DNA from: CBDCPI01 sp965220245
GTDB lineage: Bacteria; Chloroflexota; Dehalococcoidia; Lucifugimonadales; UBA3495
Assembly: GCA_965220245.1 (NCBI GenBank)
Contig: CBDCPI010000006.1
Location: 371,707 to 435,706 of the forward strand
DNA: 64,000 nt
Direction: 5' to 3'
Under the pieces are notes generated by a model. That model was given only the letters and a program-made list of their open reading frames with translations, had not been told where the DNA came from and did no database searches. The position numbers were made by a program, and so were the translations under genes. Positions within the stretch are counted from its first letter, which is position 1. Every line of letters begins with the position of its first letter. Below, piece after piece: positions 7,216-15,775 of this stretch.

Positions 7216-8559
7216 ATGACCATCGCTAAAGCCAAGCATCACGTTATTGACCTGGAGACCGGCTACTTGGACCGCCGTATATTTACGGACCAAGACATTT
7301 ATCAAGAAGAGTTGGAGAAAATCTTTGCCCGCGCCTGGCTGATGATCGGTCACGAGAGCCTGGCGCCCAAGCCGAACGACTTCTTCCACAGCTACATGGG
7401 AGAAGACCCGGTAATTCTGACCCGCGACGGGGAGGGGCGGCTTCACGCCTTCCTGAACATGTGCCGACACCGGGGCAACCGCATCGTGCGGACCGATGTT
7501 GGCAACGCCCGGAACTTCGCTTGCGCCTACCACGGCTGGACCTTCTCCAATGACGGTAAGCTGGAGTACGTGCCCGGTGAGGAGCAGGCCTATTACGGAG
7601 CGTTGGACCGGGAGAACCTGGGTCTGGTAGAAGCTCGGCTGGACACCTACGCTGGTATCGTGTTCGCTACTTGGGACCGGTCGGGACCGACCTTGGAGGA
7701 GTACTTGGGGGATGCCCGCTGGTGCTTGGACGTATTGTTCAACCGCTTGGACTCCGGCACCGAGGCCATCGGCCCAATCAAGTGGCTGGAACCGGTGAAC
7801 TGGAAAACCGCCGTCGATAACTGCTCCGACAACTATCACGTGCCCACCACCCACTTGTCCAGCATAATCGTCGCCAACCGCCACATGGGCGTACCCCGGT
7901 TGACCCACGACCAGCAGTTCGAGTCGGACAACAAACACCTGTTCGTTAACGGCCATTCTCTGACCATGAGGTTCTTGGAACGGCCCGACCAAGCCCGCCG
8001 CATCCACGGGGTCAACGAGGAAAATCAAGAGCTTTTCGAGGAATACTACCGGAAAACGCTTCCCGAGGCGGAACGGCGTTTGGGCAGCTTGCGGGCCCGC
8101 CAACTCCACTTGGGTAATCACAGCCTATTCCCCAACGGGGTGCTGGGCTTCCGGTTGGCCCACCCCCGAGGCCCGTTGCAGACCGAGTTCTGGCATTTTG
8201 CGGTGCTGGAAAAAGACTTGCCCAAGGAGCTTAAGAAGGCGCTGCGCCGCGGCAGCAGCAACTACAACGGGGTTACCGGCATCTTCGAGCAGGACGACAT
8301 GGACAATTGGCGGGGCGTGACCCAAGCGAGCCTGAGTCCTTTGGCCCGCAAGTATCCCCAAGACCTGTCGATGGGGCTTGGGCGTTCCGGGCCAGACTTC
8401 AACCTTCCCGGGGTGGTGTCGGAGCGCTATATTTCCGAGAGCAACCAGCGGGGTTTCTACCGGCGCTGGGAAGCCTTCATGAATGCCGAGAACTGGTCCG
8501 ACATCCCCTTGGAACCCGCCACCGTCACCTATGAAGGTACCGCGACGATGCGAGGTTAG
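7216..8559 (+). CDS. aromatic ring-hydroxylating dioxygenase, Rieske large (alpha) subunit
   Basis: The 447-residue product has a Rieske [2Fe-2S] site (C83-x-H85 in MCRHRGNR, C103-x2-H106 in CAYHGW) and the mononuclear iron site (D205-x2-H208-x4-H213 in DNCSDNYHVPTTH, with a distal acidic residue in EQDDMDNW). These enzymes add O2 to aromatic or related substrates using electrons from a reductase, which is not encoded nearby. The start follows taggggga. The small subunit begins 25 bases downstream, so the pair is an operon. A paralogue lies at 22317. The substrate cannot be read from sequence. Confidence 0.93.
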   Translation: MTIAKAKHHVIDLETGYLDRRIFTDQDIYQEELEKIFARAWLMIGHESLAPKPNDFFHSYMGEDPVILTRDGEGRLHAFLNMCRHRGNRIVRTDVGNARNFACAYHGWTFSNDGKLEYVPGEEQAYYGALDRENLGLVEARLDTYAGIVFATWDRSGPTLEEYLGDARWCLDVLFNRLDSGTEAIGPIKWLEPVNWKTAVDNCSDNYHVPTTHLSSIIVANRHMGVPRLTHDQQFESDNKHLFVNGHSLTMRFLERPDQARRIHGVNEENQELFEEYYRKTLPEAERRLGSLRARQLHLGNHSLFPNGVLGFRLAHPRGPLQTEFWHFAVLEKDLPKELKKALRRGSSNYNGVTGIFEQDDMDNWRGVTQASLSPLARKYPQDLSMGLGRSGPDFNLPGVVSERYISESNQRGFYRRWEAFMNAENWSDIPLEPATVTYEGTATMRG

Positions 8560-8584
8560 ATTTTACACCGAGACGAGGGAGAGG

Positions 8585-9112
8585 ATGACCGCTTCATTGT
8601 CAAAAGCATCTCACCAGCAACTCTGGTACGAACTGATGCAATTCTACACCGAGGAAGCCTGGATGCTGGACGAACGGCGGCTCCGGGAGTGGCTGGACCT
8701 CTTCACCGACGACGTCCTCTACTTCATGCCCCGCCGCTTAAACGTGCACCGCAACGAACTGGACCGGGAATTAACTGAGTTGGGCGACCTTGCCATCTTC
8801 GAAGACGACAAGGCCTACCTGACGATGCGAGTGGACCGCTTGGAGACCGGGATGGCTTGGGCCGAGGACCCGCCATCCCGCACCCGGCACATTGTTGGCA
8901 ACCTGGTAGTCGACCCCGTCTCTGACGAGGTGGTAAAAACCAAGACGGCTTTCATAGTGTACCGCTCCCACCACGAGACGGATGAGAACATCTTCGCCGG
9001 TTATCGCGAGGACGAGCTACGTCGGACCGATGACGCTTGGAAGATCGCCCGCCGGACGATAGTCCTAGACTCCAACGTCATCCGGTCCAAGAACCTGAGC
9101 ATGTTTTTCTAG
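8585..9112 (+). CDS. aromatic ring-hydroxylating dioxygenase, small (beta) subunit
   Basis: The 175-residue protein has the cone-shaped NTF2-like beta-subunit pattern: an N-terminal helix pair (QLWYELMQFYTEEAWMLDERRLREWLDLFTDDVLYFMPRR, given here as positions 8-47 in outline), a conserved SRTRHIVGNL strand, and a C-terminal DDAWKIARRTIVLDSNVI. The start follows gagggagagg. It directly follows the alpha-subunit gene and presumably forms the alpha3beta3 oxygenase with it. The second Rieske gene (22317) has no such partner. Confidence 0.9.
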   Translation: MTASLSKASHQQLWYELMQFYTEEAWMLDERRLREWLDLFTDDVLYFMPRRLNVHRNELDRELTELGDLAIFEDDKAYLTMRVDRLETGMAWAEDPPSRTRHIVGNLVVDPVSDEVVKTKTAFIVYRSHHETDENIFAGYREDELRRTDDAWKIARRTIVLDSNVIRSKNLSMFF

Positions 9113-9170
9113 CTGGGATGCTGCTAAGAGTTCGACCTAGAAATGGACATTAATGGTGGCTGCGAGGAGC

Positions 9171-9443
9171 TTAGTTCATCGCGACGAACTGATAGGTTAC
9201 GATGCGGTCTCTCTCATTGACTTCGTAGAAGACCCCAAGCTCTGGTGGCCCGTGTATTTGAGTGACCCACAAGTTGGCGGCCAATCGAGTAGCAAACGAT
9301 GGGTCGGTCGGGTTTAGATGGAGAGCCCAGTCTACTGCTGCGCGAATCTCGTCCCATCTTTGGGCAGAGCCAAGAATCTCGCGAACGCTTGTTAGAAACC
9401 CATCGCCTTCGGCTATCTCAAACCCTTCCGGTAGACTAGACAT
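9171..9443 (-). CDS. putative toxin of a Panacea-type toxin-antitoxin pair
   Basis: A 90-residue protein whose ATG overlaps the end of the upstream Panacea-domain gene by eight bases. The sequence (RWDEIRAAVDWALHLNPTDPSF, then GVFYEVNERDRIVTYQFVAMN) has the helix-plus-C-terminal-beta pattern of small RelE/ParE-like toxins. The family assignment is weak. Its place immediately after a Panacea antitoxin, with overlap, is what makes it a toxin candidate; known PanA antitoxins pair with many unrelated small toxins. Confidence 0.55.
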   Translation of the reverse strand: MSSLPEGFEIAEGDGFLTSVREILGSAQRWDEIRAAVDWALHLNPTDPSFATRLAANLWVTQIHGPPELGVFYEVNERDRIVTYQFVAMN

Positions 9444-10005
9444 CCTCTTGGACGAACCGCAGTCCTAGTTGCTCGATCTCCGCATCGATGGGGTCACCGC
9501 TTAACCATGCGGTCTCGTAAGGGATGGTCTCCCTGTCCCTTGCGAGGACCCATCCCGGCTCGCGGTGAGAGAAGTCCGATACCTCACGCGCAGTCTTGCC
9601 GTGGAAGTAATCTATAACTTCGTCGACCAACTCAAGCTCACTCGGGTCGAAGATTTCCTTGTTCGCTTCTCTCCCGGTGGCGATGACAAGTCTTTTTTGC
9701 TGCCCTGTAAAGTAGGGACGGGTCTCGATTTGAGCATCTCCGCATTGGATAAGTCCATCACGGACGGATAAGAGTTCCCGAGGCGCTGGTCCCTCTAGCA
9801 GCTTTTGGTATTTGGCGCCCGTTATGGGCCGGCCGAGGAGCCTGTAGGAGGCGAAATCCGAGTAATAAAGCACCTTGTTTAATTTGACGGACCCAAAGGT
9901 AGGGTCGTCGGTGGAGTTCTGTGCAATATAAATCACGAGTTCACGAAACTTAACCTCGTCGAACTCAAAGGACTTTAGCTCGCTACTAGACCCTTGTTGG
10001 GCCAT
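9436..10005 (-). CDS. Panacea-domain (SocA/DUF4065-like) antitoxin
   Basis: The core KLNKVLYYSDFASYRLLGRPITG followed by PAPREL and an acidic C-terminal half (FDPSELELVDEVIDYFHGKTAREVSD) is the signature of the Panacea domain, found in SocA, GepA and PanA-type antitoxins that neutralise a neighbouring toxin directly. The ATG at 10005 is preferred over an in-frame GTG four codons upstream. It is the first gene of a two-gene unit with the 90-residue candidate toxin. The pair sits alone between the Rieske operon and the membrane-fusion protein, on the minus strand. Confidence 0.8.
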   Translation of the reverse strand: MAQQGSSSELKSFEFDEVKFRELVIYIAQNSTDDPTFGSVKLNKVLYYSDFASYRLLGRPITGAKYQKLLEGPAPRELLSVRDGLIQCGDAQIETRPYFTGQQKRLVIATGREANKEIFDPSELELVDEVIDYFHGKTAREVSDFSHREPGWVLARDRETIPYETAWLSGDPIDAEIEQLGLRFVQEDV

Positions 10006-10149
10006 GGTACACCCCACGCTTTCGCGCTTAAGGAGCGGTTTTAGAGATTATTGCCATATTAGTCGACATGATCATATAGCGGCCAAGTGTGAATTTCCGG
10101 TACCTGAGCGCCCGTACCAGTTCGTTGCCCTAGAAGCTAACAGACGTAG

Positions 10150-10842
10150 CTAACGGACCCGAATTTTTATCTCTGCTGTCGAGCCGGGGATCAACGTGGG
10201 ATGCCCGGCATCCAAAGCGATCTTAATTGGCACCACCCGTTCGTCTTGACCGCGAGCGGGACCGCTCGGCGCCGCCGGAGGGCGCAGGGTGGAGGAGGTA
10301 ACCGGCGACATTAACTCCACCCGGCCCATAATTTTGTAGCCAAGGCTGTCGATGTCTATCTCCACGGGCTGTCCGAGGCGCACCTTCTTGATGTCGTCTT
10401 CTTCTATATCGGCCTCGACCCAGACGTGCCGCGGGTCCATCAGAGTAACAACCGGCTGGCCCGTGGGCACCGTGTCCCCTTCCTTGACCCATCGGGCCGC
10501 TATGATACCGGACCGGGGAGCTACCACGTCCGCCAGTTGGTCTCTTACGTCCAGAAGGCCGATCTTGGCAGTGTCGGTAACCGCGGATGCGGAAACTACG
10601 GTGGGAATGTCCACCGTGGCGATAACCTGCCCCTCTAAGACCGTAGTGCCTACGTCGACGTTCAAAGCAATAATCTGCCCGGCGTTTAAGGACCCTACTT
10701 TAACCAGGTCCGCGACGACTTCCGCGTCGTCGCTGTCGACGAAAGTGCGAGAGTCGTTCCACGTGGACACACCGAATAGGCCTCCCCCTACGATGACGGC
10801 AATCAAGCCGACAGCCAGCATCACGATATAGCGCATTCTCAT
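10150..10842 (-). CDS. HlyD/EmrA-like membrane-fusion (periplasmic adaptor) protein
   Basis: The 230-residue product has an N-terminal membrane anchor (IVMLAVGLIAVIVGGGLFGV), a split lipoyl-like domain (VGSLNAGQIIALNVDVGTTVLEGQVIATVD and VVAPRSGIIAARWVKEGDTVPTGQPVVTLMD) and a beta-barrel segment (VWVEADIEEDDIKKVRLGQPVEIDIDS). This is the architecture of short adaptor proteins that work with an efflux or secretion pump. The usual alpha-hairpin is nearly absent, so it is a compact member. No pump gene is adjacent on the same strand; the MFS gene at 11506 is divergent and of a different type. Confidence 0.82.
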   Translation of the reverse strand: MRMRYIVMLAVGLIAVIVGGGLFGVSTWNDSRTFVDSDDAEVVADLVKVGSLNAGQIIALNVDVGTTVLEGQVIATVDIPTVVSASAVTDTAKIGLLDVRDQLADVVAPRSGIIAARWVKEGDTVPTGQPVVTLMDPRHVWVEADIEEDDIKKVRLGQPVEIDIDSLGYKIMGRVELMSPVTSSTLRPPAAPSGPARGQDERVVPIKIALDAGHPTLIPGSTAEIKIRVR

Positions 10843-11505
10843 GGTTGGTCAGCTCCTTCAGGCGCTGGTAACGGCGATGCTAGCCTGGCTGGGCAATGCG
10901 AAGTCAATTTGGCCGACAGGTAGAGTTCTAAATTTCCTCAAGATCACCCCGAGGAGTCACCTCGAGAGTTGATAATGGACCATTCCGGGACGATATGCGG
11001 ATCTGAGTCTATCTAGATATTGACGACAGTTTTCAGCTAGCGGATCAGTCCTTATTCCAGCGGTTGACTCCCGTATTTTTCTCGGCCAAGTCTTCCGGCC
11101 GGTTACCATTGTAACGGTATCTATTTGTTTGGTATAGGCCGACGTACTGGGCTTAGACTCTCAAGGGACCCATTTGATGGGCGTAATTCCACTGCCGCCC
11201 CTTTTGCCATGAACAGTTTCGCAATGAGACCCGCAGTTACATTGTCCCAAACACTTGTAATAGTAATTGCCCTATAATATTCTAAGTTGTGACAGTATTG
11301 TAACACCTTCGCGCGATAATGTTCACTGTTTGGATAGCGCGGTTTGCTGCCCATTCCGGTGATTTCGTGAGTTGTTGGACGTAACGGGGCGGTCCCCGGC
11401 GGTACGTTCTGAAATTAGAGGACGCAAGGTTTCAATGTCCGCTGTATTTAAGCCAAGTTTGGGTGTCTCCGGACAAATCTCCTTCGCTTCAAAAGAGGTT
11501 GCGTC
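10843..11505. other. AT-richer divergent intergenic region
   Basis: This 663-base gap lies between divergently transcribed genes. It contains a -10-like TATAAT at 11273-11278 and a short inverted repeat GTTAC-CATT-GTAAC near 11103-11116, which could be an operator. A 77-codon minus-strand frame at 11121-11354 lacks a ribosome-binding site and family features, so I do not call it a gene. Confidence 0.4.
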
Positions 11506-12891
11506 ATGACGTTGACCGGCCTGCTCATTTTGGGCTCCGGGTTCTTCCTGATGGCCGCCGCCGGTACCCCGGAGGTGGTGCGGCGGATGCGGGGGATGTT
11601 CTACGGCTGGCTGATGGCTTGTGTCGGCGCGACGATTATGGCGATTGGCACGGTTCCCCTCTTCCAGGGCTTGCCGGTGTGGAACCCGGTGCTGCGGAAC
11701 GCCTTCGGCTGGAGCGCGGGTCAGATGTCCTGGGCGTTCGCAGTGACCCGGATCGAGGGAGGCTTGCTCGGCCCAGTGGAAGGGCTGCTGGTGGAAAAGC
11801 TGGGACCCCGCCGCATGGTCTTTATCGGAATGACCATCCTGGGCGCCGGCTTTGTGGTCTTTAGCCAAGTCCGAGAGCTTTGGCACCTCTACGCGGCGTT
11901 CTTCCTTATGAGCATGGGGGCGGCCCTGGGTACTTGGCTCCCCATGATGACCGTAATGAACCACTGGTTCATCCAGCTCAAGTCGCGGGCGATGTCTCTG
12001 GTGATGGAAGGCTTCGCCCTGGGTGGCATCGTTATTCCCTTGCTGCTGGCCTGGTCTATCGGCGGTTCCGACCCGAACGTGTCGGAGCGGTTTGGTTGGA
12101 GAATGACCTCCCTCTTGATCGGTCTAGTAATCGTGGGGGCGGCCTTCCCGCTTTCCCGCTTGGTGCGTAATCGCCCGGAAGATTTGGGGCTGCATCCTGA
12201 CGGGGCCGCGTCCCTTCGCCCAACCCAGACTAGGACTACCGCACCTGCCGGTGGTCAAGATGCAGAAGAGTGGGGACTGACTTGGCAGGAGGCCATCAGG
12301 ACCAGGAATTTTTGGTTGATCAGCGTGGGCCACGCCACTTCTTCCATTGTTATCGTTAGCGTGATGGTGCACTTGGGGTTGATGCTGGACGACCGGGGAT
12401 TCTCTCTACAGCTAATTAGCGCGGTTATAGCTACCTATACCGGGGTGAACGCGATCTTCATTGCGATTGGCGGCTACCTTGGCGACCGGTTGCCTATCAG
12501 AATGGTGGCCTTCGGCTTTTCCGCCATTCAGTCGTTCGCGGTGGTCACCCTGGTGGTAGCCCACACCACCGAGTTGCTTTTCGTTTTTGCTCTGGTGATG
12601 GGGATAGGCTTCGGAGGGCGTACTCCGGTTACCACGTCGATCCGTGGCGTCTACTTTGGGCGCAAGGCCTTCGCCGCCATTACCGGGATTTCAATGGTGC
12701 CGATGAATATCCTGCTCTTTTCAGCACCTCTGTATGCTGGCTATCTGCGGGACATCACCGGGTCCTACACCTTCCCATTCTTGAGTATAGCCGTCTTCAG
12801 CTTGTGCGGCTCCTTTCTGTTTTTGTTGCTGGGTGAACCGCCGGGTAGAGTACGGGCCCAAGCGGCCAGTAGCCCGGCGGCCGCTGACTAG
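11506..12891 (+). CDS. MFS transporter (oxalate/formate antiporter/monocarboxylate-type)
   Basis: The 461-residue protein has twelve or so hydrophobic segments and a central soluble loop (RNRPEDLGLHPDGAA...EWGLTWQEAIRTRNFW). That loop, with the preceding RLVRNRPEDLGL, is typical of the OFA/MCT-like MFS group that exports or imports organic anions. The ATG at 11506 follows aaaagagg; a start at 11587 (MRGMFYGWLM, after ggaggt) would give the canonical first helix and is a real alternative. In a catabolic region it probably carries an organic acid or its degradation product. The substrate is unknown. Confidence 0.82.
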   Translation: MTLTGLLILGSGFFLMAAAGTPEVVRRMRGMFYGWLMACVGATIMAIGTVPLFQGLPVWNPVLRNAFGWSAGQMSWAFAVTRIEGGLLGPVEGLLVEKLGPRRMVFIGMTILGAGFVVFSQVRELWHLYAAFFLMSMGAALGTWLPMMTVMNHWFIQLKSRAMSLVMEGFALGGIVIPLLLAWSIGGSDPNVSERFGWRMTSLLIGLVIVGAAFPLSRLVRNRPEDLGLHPDGAASLRPTQTRTTAPAGGQDAEEWGLTWQEAIRTRNFWLISVGHATSSIVIVSVMVHLGLMLDDRGFSLQLISAVIATYTGVNAIFIAIGGYLGDRLPIRMVAFGFSAIQSFAVVTLVVAHTTELLFVFALVMGIGFGGRTPVTTSIRGVYFGRKAFAAITGISMVPMNILLFSAPLYAGYLRDITGSYTFPFLSIAVFSLCGSFLFLLLGEPPGRVRAQAASSPAAAD

Positions 12892-12937
12892 CGGTGTTCG
12901 TTGGTGGGAACGACCCTCACTCCGGTCCTCTCCCAAG

Positions 12938-13069
12938 TGGTGCAGTAACCCCTACAATATCATTCTGAGGAGCTTGCGACGAAGAATCTAAAGTTTTTCG
13001 GCGGCAAAATGGTCGGAATGGGCAGGGTTTTAGGCCCTTCGCTGCGCTCAGGGTGACAACTGAAAGACC
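12938..13069. repeat. dispersed repeat family A, copy 1
   Basis: This stretch is nearly identical to 61708-61829: tggtgcagtaa, a variable dinucleotide step, cattctgaggagcttgcg, gaagaatctaaag and a shared end ctgcgctcagggtgacaact. Related copies are at 25771, 37692 and 62921. The family has imperfect terminal inverted repeats of the type TTGTCATTCTGA / GGGTGACAA and no coding capacity, so it behaves like a small non-autonomous element. Confidence 0.75.
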
Positions 13070-13112
13070 CCGCAAAGGGAGAGGGAACTTTGGAGACAGC
13101 CTGTTAGTCCTG

Positions 13113-14453
13113 TTAAACCGAAGTGGTGGCTAGGCTGCTTACCGTTGGCCCGGTTACCGGCTGGGCTACCATTTGCAAGGCAGCCCGCAACACCTTGGTG
13201 CGCCAAGCCAGTTCGGCTTGAGGAGTGAGTTCCGGGTCTCCCAAAGGGTGATGGAACCGCCCCTCGGCCTTGAATATCCGGTTGGCGCCCACCCGCTGCG
13301 CAATGCTGATTAAGGCGGTAATCAATACCACCGGAATGCCGACGGCTTCGATTTCCTTGGCCAGCGTAGCCCCGCTACGCGTGCCCGTGCCTCAAGTTGC
13401 CGTGAGAATCGCTGCCTCGACTCCCTGATTCTTCAGGTCGAGAGCGATCTCTTGCCCGATCTTCGACATTGTCTTGATGTTGGCCATATTTCCGGTGGTG
13501 ACGTAATAGTGATCGTGTAGGCGTAGGACACCCTCTTGCTCCAACGCCCGGGCGGCGTCCAAGGGCACGGTCCGGTCGGGGTCGGCATTGGTCCCGGCAG
13601 TGTCGCAGCCACCGTGGCAGGCCTCATAGTCCCCGCTTTGGAGATCGTAGACCCCGGCGATAGGGTACTTGAGCCACTTGGAGGCGTTCCAGCTTTCCAA
13701 CCGGTCGGGATTGCCCGACGGCACCAAGCCGCACTCGGTCACTAGGGCTACCTCTATTGACTTCGGAACACCGTTCTCAAGGCTGGCTACCGGCGTGGCG
13801 GGCGGGACGGCGCTGAAATCGGGCACGGGAAGCTCGGTGCGAAACGGCTGCCCCGATAGCTTGGCTACCAACATCTCCGCCGCTCGTTCCGCAGCCCCCG
13901 CTGGGGCTCGCAGGTTTCTTCGCGTCCCGCTGGGGAAGTAGCCTTCGGTCTCGGCCGGCCCAATCTCTGCGCCTTGGCCCAAACGCAGAGCAAAGGCCGC
14001 CAGCTTGGGCAAAACGTCGTTCATCGAAGCCGCCGAAGGCCCCGTCGGCAAAATGTACACGCCGCCGCGAAACAGCTCGACCCCTGGGTTGTTATCGTTC
14101 ATCGCGGTGACGGCCGGCTTGCCTCGTTGTTGCCATGCCTCCGCCAAGGCGCCGCAGGCCGTCCCGTAGCGGCCGGAGTTAAAGGCCGGGCCGGTAACCA
14201 GGAGTTCCCCGCCATGGGCTTCGGCCATAGCCAACAGTTGAGTTATCGCCGCGTCTTGGTGCTCGATAAAGTAGTTGTCTCCGCAGACCAAGGTGCCAAC
14301 AATGGTGGCTTGGCCGCCCAGCAAGGCCGCCAAGGCGGTCCCAGGGCCGACGGGACCAGGGCGGTACTGTGGAGGAGCGTCGGCTTTGTCTTCGGCTCCG
14401 ATGCCGGCGAAGAACTGGTTCAAATAATGGACAATTCTGACCGGTGGGCCCAT
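13113..14453 (-). CDS. GrdB-like selenoprotein (glycine/sarcosine/betaine reductase component B gamma-type), selenocysteine at in-frame TGA
   Basis: The first 353 codons end at a TGA (13392-13394), but the same frame continues for another 92 codons to TAA. The full product is 446 residues with selenocysteine at 354. The joined sequence reads ...AAILTAT-U-GTGTRSGATLAKEIE, matching the family's TUGTCTRCG site, except that the two downstream cysteines are G and S here. The N-terminus (VHYLNQFFAGIGAEDKAD), the central GPAFNSGRYGTACG and ENGVPKSIEVALVTECGLVP, and the C-terminal VGANRIFKAEGRFHHPLGDPEL are all GrdB-like. In known enzymes this subunit reductively cleaves the C-N bond of the substrate. 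The start is ATG after ggagga. It sits 16 bases downstream of its GrdE-like partner. A SECIS-like hairpin follows the TGA. Confidence 0.9.
13364..13380 (-). promoter_or_regulatory. bacterial SECIS-like hairpin for the GrdB-like gene
   Basis: On the coding (minus) strand, 11 bases after the TGA, there is a perfect 7-bp stem GCGTAGC / GCTACGC closed by a GGG loop. Bacterial SECIS elements lie in the coding region just after the UGA, with a small apical loop carrying a G in its first positions, roughly 16-37 nt from the UGA. This one starts its loop at the 19th base after the UGA. Confidence 0.82.
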
Positions 14454-14469
14454 GGTGGTCCTCCCTGCC

Positions 14470-15762
14470 CTAGTAATCTCGAGCCGTGAAGCCGTTGCTT
14501 TGCATCATCCAGAAACCGGCGTACATTTCATGGGCGCTGATGGTCAAGCTATCCGCCGCCGTAAGCCGATGGCCCCATTCCTCGTTGGAGCTGAACACCA
14601 AGTCGGTTCCCCCCACCACTCGCTGCATCGTCGGCACCGTAAAGCGCCGGTCGGCGCCGCCACCGGTAACCATCGCGTCCGCCTCGGGCACGTAGTCGAT
14701 TATGGGCCAGTCCTTCCCCTCAGCGCCGCCCAACTCGTGGACAATCTGCACAGTATGTACACCCGCCTGCTCCAATGCCTTGACGCTTTGCATGAAGTCG
14801 ACCCAAGTGTTGCCGGTGCCCTCCAGGGTCATCAGAGCGCCTTGCACCCCGATTAGCTGCGCCAGCTTGGCCACCATGTAACCGTTCCGCTCTTTTAGCT
14901 CGTGGTCGTCGTGGTGGCCGCGGCACAGGACCACCCCCACGAAGTTCACTTCTTGGCCGTGCCGCCGGTATAGCTCGCGGATGACCGGGTGGTTCTGGCG
15001 CAGCCAGGTCGGGACTTTCATCATGCTGCGGTAGTTGCCGCTGACCACCGCCCCGTCGAAGTATTCGTTGGGGTGCAGTAGTGTGGGAATTAAAGACCCA
15101 AGCGGCTGCCCATAGAGGAAGGTCTGGACCAAGAAGCCCTGTTGCTGTACCTGATCGATGTAGACAACCCGGGGCAGCGCCGGGTCCACCGGAAACAGCT
15201 CGAATTCCTCAACCTCTTCAGGCATAGCGTCGCGTAGGGTGGCTTCGGCCAAGTACCGCGAGGCTTGCAGGGTGCCCATACGGACGGCGTTCTCGAAGTC
15301 CGGGTTGGTAGCGTGTTGGGAGGGAGTGAACACCAAGACTGCGTTGTGGGTGTCAGAGCAGGCGCAGTACTCTGCGCCCGGCCCGCTCATGTCGATGATG
15401 CCTTCGTTGAATTCCAAGATGCCGCCGGTGGGTTCGGGCAACTGGGCCGATCCCAGCACCGCCGCTCCGGCTAACCTCCGGGTCGTGCCATCGCCCACGG
15501 TACGAGCGGGCCCCAAGAAGCCCGGAAAAGCAGACCGGTCACTGGAGATTTTGAGCCGGGGCTCGACGGCGTCCATCACGTGAATGATCCGGGTCTCTTC
15601 CCCGGGGGACGTCACCTCGGCCCGGATGTCGGCTACCGAATCATCAAATTGAGCGGCCCGACATATCTCGTCAGCGTTGACGGTGAGAACGCCTTGGGCT
15701 AGGGAGGTCTTGTCCCCAAGCCGGACAGCGGTAACCCGGCAGCTTTCCAGTTGGAGTTTCAC
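14470..15762 (-). CDS. GrdE/GrdG/GrdI-like protein (component B alpha/beta proprotein family) lacking the pyruvoyl cysteine
   Basis: The 430-residue protein has the family's start (VTAVRLGDKTSLAQGVLTVN), GIIDMSGPGAEY, DGAVVSGN and a C-terminal PTMQRVVGGTDLVF. Its length matches the roughly 428-residue GrdE. In GrdE the proprotein is cut at a cysteine (about residue 242), which becomes the pyruvoyl group that binds the substrate amine. Here the only cysteines are 8, 34, 133, 135 and 280, and the aligned DGAVVSGNC position reads DGAVVSGNY (tyrosine 244). The protein therefore should not mature to a pyruvoyl enzyme by that route. It starts at GTG and precedes the selenoprotein gene by 16 bases, in one operon with the lactonase. 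Confidence 0.85.
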   Translation of the reverse strand: MKLQLESCRVTAVRLGDKTSLAQGVLTVNADEICRAAQFDDSVADIRAEVTSPGEETRIIHVMDAVEPRLKISSDRSAFPGFLGPARTVGDGTTRRLAGAAVLGSAQLPEPTGGILEFNEGIIDMSGPGAEYCACSDTHNAVLVFTPSQHATNPDFENAVRMGTLQASRYLAEATLRDAMPEEVEEFELFPVDPALPRVVYIDQVQQQGFLVQTFLYGQPLGSLIPTLLHPNEYFDGAVVSGNYRSMMKVPTWLRQNHPVIRELYRRHGQEVNFVGVVLCRGHHDDHELKERNGYMVAKLAQLIGVQGALMTLEGTGNTWVDFMQSVKALEQAGVHTVQIVHELGGAEGKDWPIIDYVPEADAMVTGGGADRRFTVPTMQRVVGGTDLVFSSNEEWGHRLTAADSLTISAHEMYAGFWMMQSNGFTARDY

Positions 15763-15775
15763 CCGGACCCTCGGC

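Noticed and set aside
7213..8121. Minus-strand frame of about 300 codons opposite the Rieske gene
   Set aside because: It runs antisense to a gene with a complete set of iron-site motifs and has no ribosome-binding site.
11121..11354. A 77-codon minus-strand frame between the adaptor protein and MFS genes
   Set aside because: No ribosome-binding site, no family signal, and it lies in a probable regulatory interval.
11323..11964. Minus-strand frame opposite the start of the MFS gene
   Set aside because: It is highly basic and histidine-rich and overlaps transmembrane codons of the MFS gene; it is a shadow.
13392..13394. The TGA as a simple nonsense mutation (pseudogene)
   Set aside because: The family's selenocysteine motif continues across it, the downstream part is conserved, and a SECIS-like hairpin follows. 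A second gene shows the same arrangement.
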